Shown piece after piece: positions 11,933 through 23,324 of a DNA stretch of 64,000 nt. The stretch is taken from NCBI GenBank assembly GCA_020726505.1, contig JAHLEZ010000011.1:1-64000 (forward strand), given 5' to 3'. The number at the start of each line of letters is the position of its first letter. The first letter of the stretch is position 1. Source of the stretch: Leptodontidium sp. MPI-SDFR-AT-0119 (Eukaryota; Ascomycota; Leotiomycetes; Helotiales; Leptodontidiaceae). A program made the position numbers and the translations under genes. A model generated the notes under the pieces. The model saw only the letters and a list, made by a program, of their open reading frames with translations. It searched no databases and was not told where the DNA came from.

Positions 11933-13561
11933 TCAGTGCAAGCAACACTTCTTAGCAGGCTGTCCGTTCATGGTTTCATCGTTCTCATTGGGAGAGTCAT
12001 GTTTCTTCATTACTGAGGCAACAATCTCCTCCAAAGGGACATCAATTTTCTCCATTGGAGAATCAATTGGCTTCGCAACCCTGCGTATTGTTATCAGCCG
12101 AGCCCTCAATCATGAACATGGATAAGCGGGAAGCAAACTCACAAATAAGGAGCGATACTCGCCAACTTCCCACACGTTTCTGTCAACTCTGTCAACTCTC
12201 TCTCAGGGGTAGATTGGTCAATGATTCCCGCTCCAGCCTGAATCCAGCCTTTCTTACCATGCTGGGAGACAGTTCTCAGCACCAGCGTCCCCTCGAAAGT
12301 ATCCATCCCATCGATCAACACAGCACCAGAGTACAACTCTCTCGGTCTGTCCTCGAGGAGGTGAGTAGCATCCAGCACCAGCGCTTTCGGGATGCCAGAA
12401 GCTGTGATAGCAGGAAACAGGACATTGAAAGCATCGAAGCCATCCTTGTCCTCAGCTAGCTTACCCGAGACGCGCGAGCCAAGATGTTGGACTGAGCCAC
12501 AATCACGAACAGCCATGAGCTCCTCAACGATGACGCTGGGTTTATCGCAGAACTTCTTGAGTTCGTCGATAGCGGCCATGACGGAGACGACATGCTCGAT
12601 GATTTCCTTGGGGTCGTTGAGGAGGTCGTGACGACAGATTGCGATCTCTTCGTCTGTGCCGAGGCGGGAACGAGTTCCTGCCAGTGGCTCGGTTATGACT
12701 TTCCTTTGTCGAGGGAGAGGACGAGTTCTGGGCTGAAGCCTGTAGCTTGGAATCTTTCGTGATTAAAACTGAAGCTTCGTGCTGGATTGTTGCCACGACG
12801 GCCGCGGAGGAGGGTAGCTGGCATGTCGAGTTCGTCTGTCAGGTCAACTGCCCGGGATATGATAATTTTGGTGTATTTGCCGCTCTTGATCTCTGCGACC
12901 GCTTTAGCAACAAGAGAAGAATATTTGACTGTCCCTTTCTCGCTGTCCATTGTGATGGGGCTTTGAGACGCGAAAGTGGATTTGCTATCGAGGAGATCCG
13001 TGATAGCTGGTGTGCTTTGTTCCCGTGGCCGCTGATGGTTGTCTCAGTACCGTGGATGATGACTTCGGTACGAGGGACCATAAGGCAGAGCAGCGGCCAT
13101 TCTCCGTGTGTGCAGGACTGCCCGCGAATATGGGCAGCGTAGTTGAATCCGACGTAGCCGTGGATCTTGACGAGTCGACCTTCGTTTTCCTCGATAAACC
13201 TCCGGGCTATATCTGAGAGCGTGCCAGTTACTGGAGAGATCCTCGTTTGCCATCGATGACGGTCGTCGTGGTTTCGCCCTTAGCGTCAATGACCAATGAT
13301 GCCTGTGAGGTCGACTTAGTGTGACTTCTGGAGTTGAAAGAGAGATGGTGGAGTTCTGTCGTGTTGATACACACCATCGAATGTCTCACATACCTGGCAA
13401 CCGAGTACAATGTACCAGAATCCCCCTCGCTCATATACATAGTAATCTTCATCTTTGTGTTTTCATAATATCGACACAAGTTTCTCGAGAGGGTCCTCGC
13501 TTCCACTGGGAATATTGTGTGTTGCCTGAGAGCAGTTCAAGATAGGATTCGCGGGTGCCAT
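11933..13561 (-). pseudogene. Broken salicylate synthase-like gene (chorismate-binding enzyme)
   Basis: Read across frames, this encodes a chorismate-utilising enzyme of the MbtI/Irp9/YbtS salicylate-synthase type. These convert chorismate via isochorismate to salicylate, typically for siderophores. N-to-C landmarks: start MAPANPILNC at 13561; YYVYERGGFWYIVLG; an intron at 13303-13393; ASLVIDAKGET; SPVTGTLSDIARRF; KIIISRAVDL; TGFSPELVLSL; ITEPLAGTRSRLGTDEE; LHLGSRV-type core (QHLGSRVSGKL); WIQAGAGIIDQSTPERE. A second intron (12081-12142) leads to a last exon ending PAKKCCLH. Damage: an in-frame TGA at 13463-13465, and three single-base losses at about 13232-13242, 13005-13020 and 12699-12706. 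Each lies beside an AAA run where AAAA would restore the frame. The introns remain canonical, so decay looks recent. Sequencing error is the alternative. Confidence 0.8.
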
Positions 13562-14114
13562 GATGTGCAGTTGGTGAGTCTACGATTCAATGAAAAGACG
13601 CGCAATTTCGAATCCAGCTCAAGTATGACAGGTGTTGATTTCAACCTGTGCTCTAGCAGCCGGAAGGGGATATTAAGCATGTGCCCGTTGGGGGCTGCCT
13701 GTCTGGGAATACCAACACAAGGGATGGCCGACATGTCCTTTCCGATGCTGATAGTGCACAAGAGATTCGGAAGTTCCATTACCAGACGGTTCCCCGGTTC
13801 CCCGGATACTAGGGGCCTGGCACCGAATGAAAACAAAGAGATATGACAATACCGTCTCAAAACCAACAAAAAAGCAAATTTACAAGCCACAAAATGTAAG
13901 CGAGAACCATGCTATAGTCATATCCAACAAGTGAACAGCAGATGCGCATGAATGCAAGGCCACACCACTGGCTTCCTCAAATCCATCACATTTGAGCTCA
14001 TTCAAGTATGCTGAGTTTGGACTCAACGCTATCCAAGCTTGCATATAACACCGAGTCGAGAACATATTTCCATCGTAAGTTGTCACTCTATCCTCTGAAT
14101 CCTCTCCGTTGACG
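13562..14114. other. Shared upstream region of two broken genes
   Basis: A 553-bp stretch between the divergent salicylate-synthase-like pseudogene (-) and the 2EXR pseudogene (+). Short open frames are present, but none has recognisable content. It would hold both promoters. Confidence 0.4.
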
Positions 14115-14825
14115 ATGTCATCTCCCGCAATCTTCCCTCCGGCGGCGGGCTCAAGTTCCGCAGCCGCCAACAAAACATTCACGCCGTTTCCAAGACTTCC
14201 GAGGGAGCTTCGAGATAAGATCTGGGAGATGGCGACTCCTGGTCCTCGATTGGTAACCATGAGAGTCCAACCTCAAGAGCGACGAGACAAACCCCCCAAC
14301 AAGTTCACAGACTCCAACAAAATCTGCATCAGCACTGATGCAGATATCATCCCTACAGCTTTGCTGCATAACAATGTCGAGTCCCGCAATCTTGCTCTCA
14401 GCCACTACGAGGCGGCATTTGATTTGATCGAGGGTTTCAAGCAGATTTTTTTCGACTTGAAGAGAGATATCTTATGTTTGGAAGGAGACAGGGTCCTGGC
14501 CAGATTCTGTGATGGCGAGCCAGATCCATGACAATATGGCTATCGTCAAGTGCGCCTTGTGCCTCCAGGGGTTGAAACTTGGCAGAAGGAAGTGCAGCAT
14601 ATGGCATTGTCCGGGGATCTGAGCCTGGAGTTCAACTTGCCGAGATTGCTTGACCTCGTCGAAGGGGGTTTGAAAGTCTTGTAAGTCGAGATGGGCAATG
14701 TTGATGAGAAGGAGAGACGAGCTGAAGAGGACTGGGTGGGAAGAGCGTTGATTGAAGGATGGATGAAAACTTTGGGTACAAAGGGTAGTAAAGTGTTGCC
14801 AGAGATTGAGCCTGTTACTCCTTAG
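14115..14825 (+). pseudogene. 2EXR-domain protein with two in-frame stops
   Basis: The ATG at 14115 starts MSSPAIFPPAAG. Residues 20-45 then show the 2EXR signature of fungal F-box-like proteins (FTPFPRLPRELRDKIWEMA, then PGPRLV). The frame is closed by TGA at 14529-14531. It is open on both sides and continues with plausible family sequence (RLVPPGVETWQKEVQ, LSLEFNLPRLLDLVEGG) up to TAA at 14682-14684. Beyond that it reads VEMGNVDEKERRAEEDW to TAG at 14823-14825. The total of about 236 codons matches a small 2EXR protein. The second stop overlaps a donor-like GTAAGT, so an intron there cannot be excluded, but the following codons still read like protein. 2EXR families are large and decay often in ascomycetes. 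Confidence 0.7.
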
Positions 14826-15921
14826 GGGCTGCGGCAAATAGGAGAGTATTAGGAGATGTGAAATAGTTCAAATTCAATTGCTCTTATCACAGGAAAAGCG
14901 AAGTCAGTTTTCATGCTGCACTCAGCGAAACCAGGCGGATCTTGTCCCATGGACGAAGAAGTGCACGATAACAATGGATCCATGACAGAGGATTTACACC
15001 AAGAATAGCATAACCATGATTACCAGAGCTATATCGCTGCGGATGAAGAATGACGGAATATGCAACTTGAACTGGATAAGGAAACAGGGCGAGACGCAAA
15101 AGCTGGACGAATGGAGAAGATAATTGACAGGTACATTGGTACTGGATCACACATACTTCCAAGCGCCTCAACCCCCCGAGGTAGATAATCGTAGATGTGT
15201 GAAACGGGACCAGCAGGAAATGACAACAAAACACTTGCAAGCTGTGCAATCTGAAGCCACCCTTGAAGGCCCGGCCGTTTGCCGCGTTCTCGAGGACCCC
15301 AGCAATGGCAACAGCAGTGAAGATTCGCCACAGAAGAAGTAAGACCGCTGCAGAACGTGGGCGAGGAAAAATCCCAGCGGGTTGCATTGGGAAAACCAAC
15401 AACGAACAGCATGGGCTGGAATCCTTCAGCCCAGGGTCTTGCAAGTTTCTCGAATATGGAACCTCCTGCATACTCTTTGTAGACACCGCATTGGTGTTCC
15501 GAGCGAGGAACAAGCCCTAGCTGTCTTGGTGTAGTCAGATTCAGCACAAGGGCCGTTCGAGAAGGTGTGGAATATCTAGAGAGTAGTGAGGAGACTTCGT
15601 GATGTACTGCATCGTGCTGGAAGACCGGTTCGGTGTAGCCAGTGGAAAATGCACTGTCGGGGAGCCAGACTCGTGTTTGTCCAAGTTGAGGAATGATGAG
15701 GAAAGGCTGAGATACAAAGGAGGAAGCAGCAAGGAGGAGAAACAGTTTTGCCGAGAACCTTAAATACACGTGACTGCAGCAATCTTTTCTCGTCCGGGTC
15801 TTTCCAATACATAGATCTAGAATAGCCAATCAAAAATTCTAAGTTTTGTAAGTTTCATACAGAATCTTCACATTCTCATAATACCTACCTAAGATCACAT
15901 CCAATTCTACTCTCAAAAGTC
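14826..15921. other. Intergenic, with long minus-strand open frames
   Basis: Two overlapping minus-strand frames stay open for unusually long (15029-15829 and 14911-15513) and encode hydrophobic stretches (for example AVLLLLWRIFTAVAIAGVLE). The longer frame has no ATG near its start, and neither shows a known domain. They could be a decayed membrane-protein gene, in keeping with the neighbouring pseudogenes, or chance. I do not call a gene here. Confidence 0.3.
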
Positions 15922-16140
15922 ATGCCCCAGCCCTTATCGGAGTCCCCCGCCTCGCTAACTTACTCTCGCCCCCTGCTCAAAATCCACCTCAAAATCAGCC
16001 CACGCACCCAACCCTCAGACCATTTCAGCGTCTTCCCCTTCACTCTCCCTATCCCCTCCGCAAGGTTATCTCCCGTAAGAATATCGCATGGCATGTTCCC
16101 TCATTCTGAAGCTGTGGCTTGCTTATTCCCGTTACTATGA
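15922..16140 (+). CDS. Small hypothetical protein
   Basis: A 72-residue ORF (MPQPLSESPASLTYSR to ACLFPLL) starting at an ATG after a pyrimidine-rich leader (ctctcaaaagtcATG). It contains SPRTQPSDHFSVFPFTLPIPS, which reads like ordered protein. No family is recognised. It might be the first exon of a longer gene, but I could not find a convincing second exon. Confidence 0.35.
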   Translation: MPQPLSESPASLTYSRPLLKIHLKISPRTQPSDHFSVFPFTLPIPSARLSPVRISHGMFPHSEAVACLFPLL

Positions 16141-16577
16141 TTGGGTGGGATGAGAGGTAGGTGAGAGGGGAGTCTCCTGATAGCAAGGCTGGATGGGGTC
16201 ACTGCTGTGCGGACTTCGTACGATGCGTGGTGAGAGGGACGTCATTGACGCATGATTTTATGTGTTGATGGGCTTGAATTTGTAGGTGTTTGATTTCTTA
16301 CTCCGTATATTCTAGATTATTGGAGGAGAGGGATGCAGTATATATCGTGGGAAGTCTCCTGTTTTTGAGAAGGCTTTCTTTTGTATCATCAGCAACATCA
16401 GCTTCAAGCCTCTACACATTTCGTAAACATCTCAGCTCAACAAACAACTCCTCTCCACATCTAAACACCCAAAAAGCAGAAAGGGGGAACAAAACACAAA
16501 TCCTCCTCTCTTCATTCAACAACAACAAAACAACAACAACAACAACACAAACAACCAACCATCCTCACTCATCAACT

Positions 16578-16949
16578 ATGTCACCAATCATCCGCCTAGT
16601 CGCCCAACGCCGCGCCTTCAGCATCGCAACACGAGTCCGCACACTAGCCCGCTCATTCGAACCCCATCCATTCGGACGCCTGCCCAAGACACAGGAGGCG
16701 CAGAAGGGTGACTGGGCCAAGCAGGGTAGAAGGTTGGGAGATGCTGCTATGTTGTAAGTATTTACTTATCCCTCTCCTATCTCGGTGGAAGAACAAGATG
16801 CTTTCAATTGGATTAAATTGGATTAAATTGGATTAAAATGGATAGATGGATGCTGATTTTTGGTGTCATATAGTTATTTCCCGTTCATGGGCCTCGTCCT
16901 CGCATGGCCTTTGATTGGCGAGAAGATTCTGGATGGGAAGATCCGTTAG
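16578..16949 (+). CDS. Small mitochondrial-type single-pass membrane protein
   Basis: Two exons, 16578-16753 and 16874-16949, are joined by a GTAAGT...ATATAG intron of 120 bp in correct phase and give 83 residues. The start MSPIIRLVAQRRAFSIATRV is an Arg-rich amphipathic mitochondrial presequence with a typical RAFS region. The middle is charged (PFGRLPKTQEAQKGDWAKQ). The C-terminus carries one hydrophobic segment (MFYFPFMGLVLAWPLIGEKI). Size and layout fit a small inner-membrane or respiratory accessory protein, but I cannot name the subunit. Splicing is required, since the membrane segment lies in exon 2. Confidence 0.75.
16806..16835 (+). repeat. Three tandem 10-bp units inside an intron
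   Basis: Three exact copies of AATTGGATTA, with a degenerate fourth, lie inside the intron of the small mitochondrial-type gene, upstream of its likely branch site (tgctgat). They account for much of this intron's above-average length. Confidence 0.85.
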
Positions 16950-18262
16950 ATATCTTTCTGTCTCTCGCTAGCTTCTAGCTTGCGTCGAAGAACGGTGGGG
17001 AGAATTGTATATATGAGGACGCGGACACACGGATATGGGAGCATATATTGCATAGCATCGTGTAGGCGTTTCGGAAACCGGGCTCGGGATGGGAGCGGGT
17101 GTGATTCAGCGATTACTTCGCTGGCATGCGTTTTTCATTTTGTATATATATTCTACATTGAACGCTAGGGGCCTGAAAAATGGTCACCTTTGGCTTGGTC
17201 ATGAACAAAACATAGAAAACAAAAATATATTCATACATACTACTCATAAAGCAAAGCGGATCCTCCTGCACCAATCTTTGAAGTTGTACTTTCATACCCC
17301 GAGGTTCCAGTCCAGTGCTGTATACACATGAAAGATGAATCTTACCCATACTTGTATAGCGATAGATACCCGTCTCGCAAAAACTCTCGAGTCCTGCCTA
17401 AGAATGCCATTTCTAGGTATACCTTCTCGTTATTCTGCCCGGTATCTTGAGTACTTTGTGTTCGTAGGCGGGAAAGGGGTAAACAACACTCACTACAAGG
17501 GCATACCTGACGTATTACCAATTAAAGCAAAAGCCCACCATTCCTACTCTCCATCTCAAACCTCCCTTCTGGCAAGCATCTAATCCAACCTCACCTACAG
17601 CGAAAGATACAAAGGGTATTATATTGAAAATCCAACAAACCCCATATCAGACGGAGCAAGCTAGCAAAGGCGAGCTCGGCTAATACCCCTTTCTCTCTAT
17701 TTCAGGTCCTCAATCGTCGGGGCTAGGTTGGCTTCATTCATACTTGTCCAGTGCTTATGCTTCTAGTGAGAAAAGTCGCTGTCTACTTAATAAACAGAGC
17801 ATCATCCCGACTCTTCCCTTCTCTTTTTTCCCTTTTTTTCCCTTTCAAATTTTTTATCACCTATTATCACTCCTTCTACTCCCTACACCATACAACTCCG
17901 TCTCTTCAATCCAATCATGCTCCGCCAACTCTCAAGATAGAAGCGAGAAACTTGTAGCATGATGGGGAGAACATGAGCATCCCAATCCCTACTGTCAGGT
18001 GATACTGCTCATCAGAGCTGGGAATAAAGCTATCAATCAAGTGTGAATAAAATGGATATAATTCGAGGTATAAACAAACAAAATTCCAACACATGATATA
18101 TCCAGATCTAAACAGTACCCAGCAATGAATGCCAATAGCGCCTATAATGCAGAAATTGAAGCTACGCTGTCCATCTCACAAGTAGCTAACATATGCAGAT
18201 GTAAATGTATGCAGCAAAGCCAAATCAAAATCGACACAACCTAACCAAAACCCTTTATCGTA
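16950..18262. other. Gene-free stretch
   Basis: About 1.3 kb between convergent genes. Only short open frames with no recognisable content are present, and there is a T-rich run near 17826-17855. No tRNA or repeat family was seen. Confidence 0.45.
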
Positions 18263-19427
18263 TCACCTCCCACTATTCTCCTTATCCGAACCACTGCCCC
18301 TACTACTCTCATCCAACTCCATAACCTTCCTCCTGAACCCCTCATTCGCAATCGCGTTCGTGTTAGCTACACCATCCACACTCCTCCCACTCAACCCCGT
18401 CCCCTTCCTCTCCACGAGCGCCTTCGTCCACCTCTTCTTACTCTTCCCCGGCACCCCCTCCCCATCAAGACCCAAAACCTCTCTCAACTCCGGGATCTCA
18501 GCATGGTCCCTCGTATTACGCATACGATGACACCAAGTAACGCGCTTCTCCTCCACGGGTCCGCATTCCAACATGCCGCTCTGCCCCCTCCCATTCTCCC
18601 CACTGAGCATCTTCTCCATATCCTCGCTCTCGGGCGTTGTGATCGGACTCGCGTCATCGACAGGCTCGAACATGAATTCCCCGCCAACTTGATACATGTC
18701 GCCGCCCTTCAACGTCTGTCCGCTCTTCATCATCTTCATACTCTGCACGAAGCCTGCGACCATGATGCTGAGGAGCTCTTTTCGCTGGTATTCGGGACGG
18801 GCGCCGAGATTGAGGGTCCGGAGCATGCCGAGCTCGCTGTAGAGTTTCTTGGTTGGGTCTGCGTAGATGGGAAATGGGCAGGAGGTGGCGGATTGGTACA
18901 TTGATATCAGTGATGGAGAGCCGCAGCCGACGATGGCGATGAATGTGGGTGTTGGGAGGGAGAGGAGGGAGGAGGGCGTTATGGAGCTTGTGAGGGAGCG
19001 TATGTACTCTTGACAGTTCTGTTAAAGGGTTGTCAGTTTCTGACTTCTGCTATGCTTGTCCAGTCTTTTTGGGGATATCTGGTATAATAATTGGGGATAG
19101 ATGGAGGGCACGTACACCACAGTAAAAATGCCGTATGAAAATCACTAACACCCTCCTCGCTACATTCGGTCCTGTATACAGATTCTTGAACGGTATCGAT
19201 CTGCCATCCTGATCTAGAATCGGGAAGTTCTCAACTCGTTTCAGCGTTTCTTGGGAGGGCAGATTGTTGTTCGTGTTTACGTCGCCAGTGAAATCTGCGC
19301 TTGGGTCGTGGGAGGACGAGAGGCTGTCGGAGGAGTCTTTGGGACATGACATATTGCTGGATGTGTTGACGTTCGTGGAGAGAGGTGGCGGTTTGGCTGA
19401 GAAGAGGGAGGAGGTTGATATCGCCAT
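18263..19427 (-). CDS. PRXL2/AAED1-like thioredoxin-fold protein
   Basis: Exons 19116-19427 and 18263-19018 are joined by a 97-bp intron with GTACGT donor and AACAG acceptor and give 355 residues. The splice assembles the redox motif Cys103-Gly-Asn-Cys106 in the context VIFIRHFYCGNCQEYIRSL, followed by PFPIYADPTKKLYSELGM. Both are hallmarks of the AhpC/TSA-like PRXL2C (AAED1) family. These have a peroxiredoxin-like thioredoxin fold and are presumed to act on peroxides or thiols. The N-terminal 70 residues are Ser-rich and disordered, and the C-terminal 130 residues are charged and low-complexity. The start at 19427 (ATGGC context) is preferred over 19529, which would add 34 unremarkable residues. 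The substrate is unknown. Confidence 0.85.
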
Positions 19428-22400
19428 GATTAGGTTGGTGAGGATGTTTACTGCTTGTGGAGGGTAGGTAGCTCTGCCTGGAGTCTTTTCTTTCCAAGGT
19501 TGACAGTGTATGCTGTCCTTCTTGTCCACTTGTAGTAGATATGTATTCCTTTCCTTCCTTCTCCTGGTATTTCTTCCTTGTCCCTAAAAAAACCAAGACT
19601 GCGTTCGTCGGATTCCGAATGGGCGGTTCGATGACTGTCTCCTTATTCAGGTATATTGTCCTCCTTCCGAGTATTGCTTCCTTTGAACTTCGACTTGAGG
19701 ATTGTGTGCTTCGTCAACAAGTATTCTATGCGGAATCGGATCGAAGTAAACGAATGTCTCCTTCTGTTGCTGCGCAAGTCCTTCTCTTGTCTTCTCGTCT
19801 TGTATGTATGTGCTGGATCCAGTACCGTACTTCGTAGTGTCTTCCTGTTTCCCGGTTCTCGTATCTGCAAATGTAAAAGATCAACGGGGGAGGCAATACC
19901 AAGACAAATGCAAGCCCAAACCAAGTACAACGTAGGTTCGAGTCCAAGTTCAGGTACAAAAGGTAAAATCAAGTCAAATCAAGGAACAAAGAGAGGAGAG
20001 AACCTGTCCTGGCCTGGGCTGCTCCTCCAACCACAAACCGCCATCCTGTATCGAGAGACGATCCACTCCATGCTCTCGTGCCCTGCCAATCTTGTCCAGC
20101 CTACACACGGCTTTGTATCGGATGTGGTCTGTTGGTCTGTCTCTCTCCCTCTCGTCTTGCCCTCTCCTGTCTGGCTCTGGTACGATTTGCGTATCATCTG
20201 TGCAGACCGACCAGCCTGTTTGAAGTTGGTTTGAAGACTAACACTGGGTCCAGTGCGTGGGTGGCGCTATTGGAGGGGGGTGAGTGGCTCGGTTAGGGGG
20301 CTAGTTTTAAGGTTAATCGCTCGCTGGCTGTTGGACCGAGGCAGGGGGAGAGGATTGCCATGCCAGTGGTGGTGGCTGGAGCTGCTGCGGTGAACAGGAG
20401 ACACAACAGAGTGCGAGGAGGAGCACTTCGTCTAGTATATATATGCATATATAGTTGTTGGATTAGATATGATAGACGGCAGGTGCGCTGCAGTACCTTG
20501 TTCCTTTCATTTCTTCATTCTAATGTATTTATCTATTTTTATCTTTATCCATTTCTGCAGTGCGCTTTGAAGTTGCTTTCCCTGGTTGACTCTGACATCT
20601 CCTGTCACGGCTCGCGAATCCCAGTAGCGATCATCGCAAATCTGAATCAGAGTTCGAGCGCTGGTCAGCACAGCAACGTACTGTAGACGTCCAAAACCAA
20701 AATCAAGATCAAGATCAATATGGGTGGTGATCAAGTAGTTCAAAACCAGAGTAGCAAAAGAAAGCCGGCTTATCGTCAACTGGCGAGCTACGGGTCCACG
20801 GTTGGGTATCTTGGTAAAGATAGGCCCTGAACCTAGCGATATTTACCTTCAGCTTCAAAATCACCATTCTCCAGGGGAGAAACCTCAAAGACCTTCTTTC
20901 CCGATTCCTTTCCCCTTCAAATCAACCTCTTCAGTCTCAAGAACCGCGCGGTTGCGATCCCCAGGCACTATTCTCGTATCTCCTCTCCCTAACCCACCTA
21001 GTGAGAGCAAGTCTGCATTGAGCGACCTGAGATAAGAGCCCAGTGCAGCCCAGACCAGCCCAGTCCAAACCCCTCAATCCCAATGTAACCTCACGATACT
21101 TCCAGCGGAAATTGTGCAAGGCATTTCCCCATTCACCGATTTTGTATCTCCATGTGCACACCTGCATCCATGCGTGCATATGCAATGCGGTCGACAAAGT
21201 TGACAGAAAGTTCAGATGACAGATTTTGTGTAATTGCATACTGCTGTGCCGCAGAAACGTGGTCTTTGTCCCGCATGCTTTTGCTGTTGCTGTGTGGAGT
21301 TCAGTTAGCGTTGGTGTAACTTTGTGCTGCTGTACTTGGTGGGTGGCTTGGTCTGGTCTGGTCTTCGTCAGGGTCGGCATGCAACTCTTCGGACCATGAG
21401 ATGAGATGACGGTGAGCCAATTTGACGATACAAGTAAGGCCAATTGCATCTTTCTATTGTACGGAGTACAGGAATAGTTTGCTCTAACTTAGCCGTACAG
21501 TTTAGTCCATACCACAACATCAATCAGCATTTCGAATTCAGCGCTTCAGTAAATGACAATCGCCTACAGCAAACCCCACGACTACCAGTCACTGAGCACG
21601 CCAACTGTACTGTAAACTGCAACGGCATGAGGGAGTGACTCGGGAGAGCAGCCAAGAAGGCTGGACTGAACGGAGAAGCGCTAGAATCTTTCAGAGCCAT
21701 CCCGCAGCTGCTTTGGGCCCATGCTAGATTGCACCTTGTTGGCGATGCGGCTTATGGCCCAACATGGACTATCGACTTGACCGATGGAGATATACTCCGG
21801 GGATTAATGTGGGAGGCAGTGGAGCATTATTTCGAGACGAGAGATAAGCATATTATGACGATTTCCTTCACTTCACAACCATCGTCAAAGGTACCTGACT
21901 GCCTAGCTAAGTAGAAGGTGTGGAATGTCTCTCGTCTCTTTCTCGTGGGAATAGCTTCACTCTCCTCTCTCGCCTATCCAAGTTTCGAGAGAGAGCATTA
22001 TTGATCTCCTGCAGGGAAAGGCCTCCTAAAGCGATCAATAGCGTCGCATCTCGGAATCACAACCCCCCAAAATCAAAGACGGAAAACGCCCAGAATACCA
22101 CCATCATTCAGGCCTTCCCCCGATAGGATGTGTCCCCAAGGTCCCAAGTATTGGGCGATAAGGACCCCTGTTGCCTGCCCTGCCTACAATCGTTTTTTGT
22201 TAGGTTACCGAACACTCAGCTCGTTTGTTCCGCTCCAGGAACAGCAAATCAAATCAAATCAAATCAAATCTGACAGGCAGGCAGGGCAGCTGCAGCAGCG
22301 CAGTGCAGCCTGACCGAGTGACAGCTCTCGTCCGATCTCCCCGCCTTCCTCCTCCTCGTCATCCATCCATCCGTCTTTCTCTAAAAACAAAAGAAAGTCA

Positions 22401-23324
22401 AAACACATCTTTTGATGATCGGCTTCGCTCCCGTCGACTGACCTCCTGAATACTGGTGCGCCTCCTGGCCGAATAAACAAATATCTCAACCGGAGCACTG
22501 CTCTCACTTGCCGCTGCGCTGGCAGAACTATTTAGGGGCTCGGCTCTGTATCTAGTGTAAGACATCCAGCAAGCCACAGGGCAGAACCAAGGCGAAAAAC
22601 GACTTCTAGATTCAATAAAACATTCAGCCTTCCCTCTCTCCTCAAGGAATCGGAATTGGAATTGCTATGAGGAGGGACATCGCCGACGGATCTACTCGAC
22701 GATAAATCGCATTCTCGTTGGGCTGCATTTTGCGATTATCTATCTTCGTCTCTTGAAGATCTCCAGCTAGCCTCGCGGATCTTCTACTGCCAGATGATCT
22801 GAGCTGACCTGGATCCATCCGAACCTTCAGCAAGTACGAACGAAAATAAACCAACCAGTCGCTTACACCCGAGACATTCTTATCAAGACGAGAAAGGAAC
22901 CCCCAAAAGAAAATCCCGACATTGGTTTGACGGGGAGGTCAGCCAGCCAGCCCTGCCTTGCCCTATCCAGGACAGAATTCAAAAACCTGGGAGGATCTGC
23001 ACATGCTGCCAGTTTCTTCATCGTTGTAATTCTCTACAGCTGCCAATTAATTTGATTTCGAGGGTTGGGATCGCCGACGGGACCAATTGATCGGGTATGA
23101 AAGTTGCAGGGACGGTGATCGGTCGCGTGCATTTGGAGAGGGAGAGTGAGAGAGCAACAGAGACGCTTCGCTGGCAGAGTTGCGTCTTTGGGAGCAGCAG
23201 CTGAGGGGAATTTATGAAGTACCGTGCTTGGATTGGGCAAGCCGTGTCGGCATTGTAGGTTATCCCCAATTCAAATCCGAATTCGAATCTCAAATCCTCA
23301 CTCAGTAGAAAATCTACTGATCCA
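19428..23324. other. Long gene-free stretch
   Basis: Nearly 3.9 kb without a supportable gene, between divergent genes at 19427 (-) and 23325 (+). It holds a TATA-like run near 20440-20452, degenerate CAGCCCAG-type repeats near 21028-21060, and the AAATC microsatellite at 22246-22270. Open frames such as 19656-20234 (+) and 20937-21449 (-) have shadow-like composition. Part is presumably long 5' UTR or promoter for the disordered protein at 23325. A non-coding transcript is possible, but nothing shows it. Confidence 0.4.
22246..22270 (+). repeat. (AAATC)5 microsatellite
   Basis: Five exact tandem copies of the pentamer AAATC in intergenic DNA. Confidence 0.95.

Noticed and set aside
15029..15829. 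266-codon minus-strand ORF
   Set aside because: No ATG near its start, no domain, and a second minus frame is equally open; noted but not called a gene.
19925..19950. tRNA T-loop-like GGTTCGAGTCC
   Set aside because: No acceptor stem, D-arm or anticodon arm could be formed around it.
22246..22270. Possible CRISPR-like repeat
   Set aside because: A simple pentamer microsatellite without spacers; CRISPR arrays are not expected in a fungal genome.
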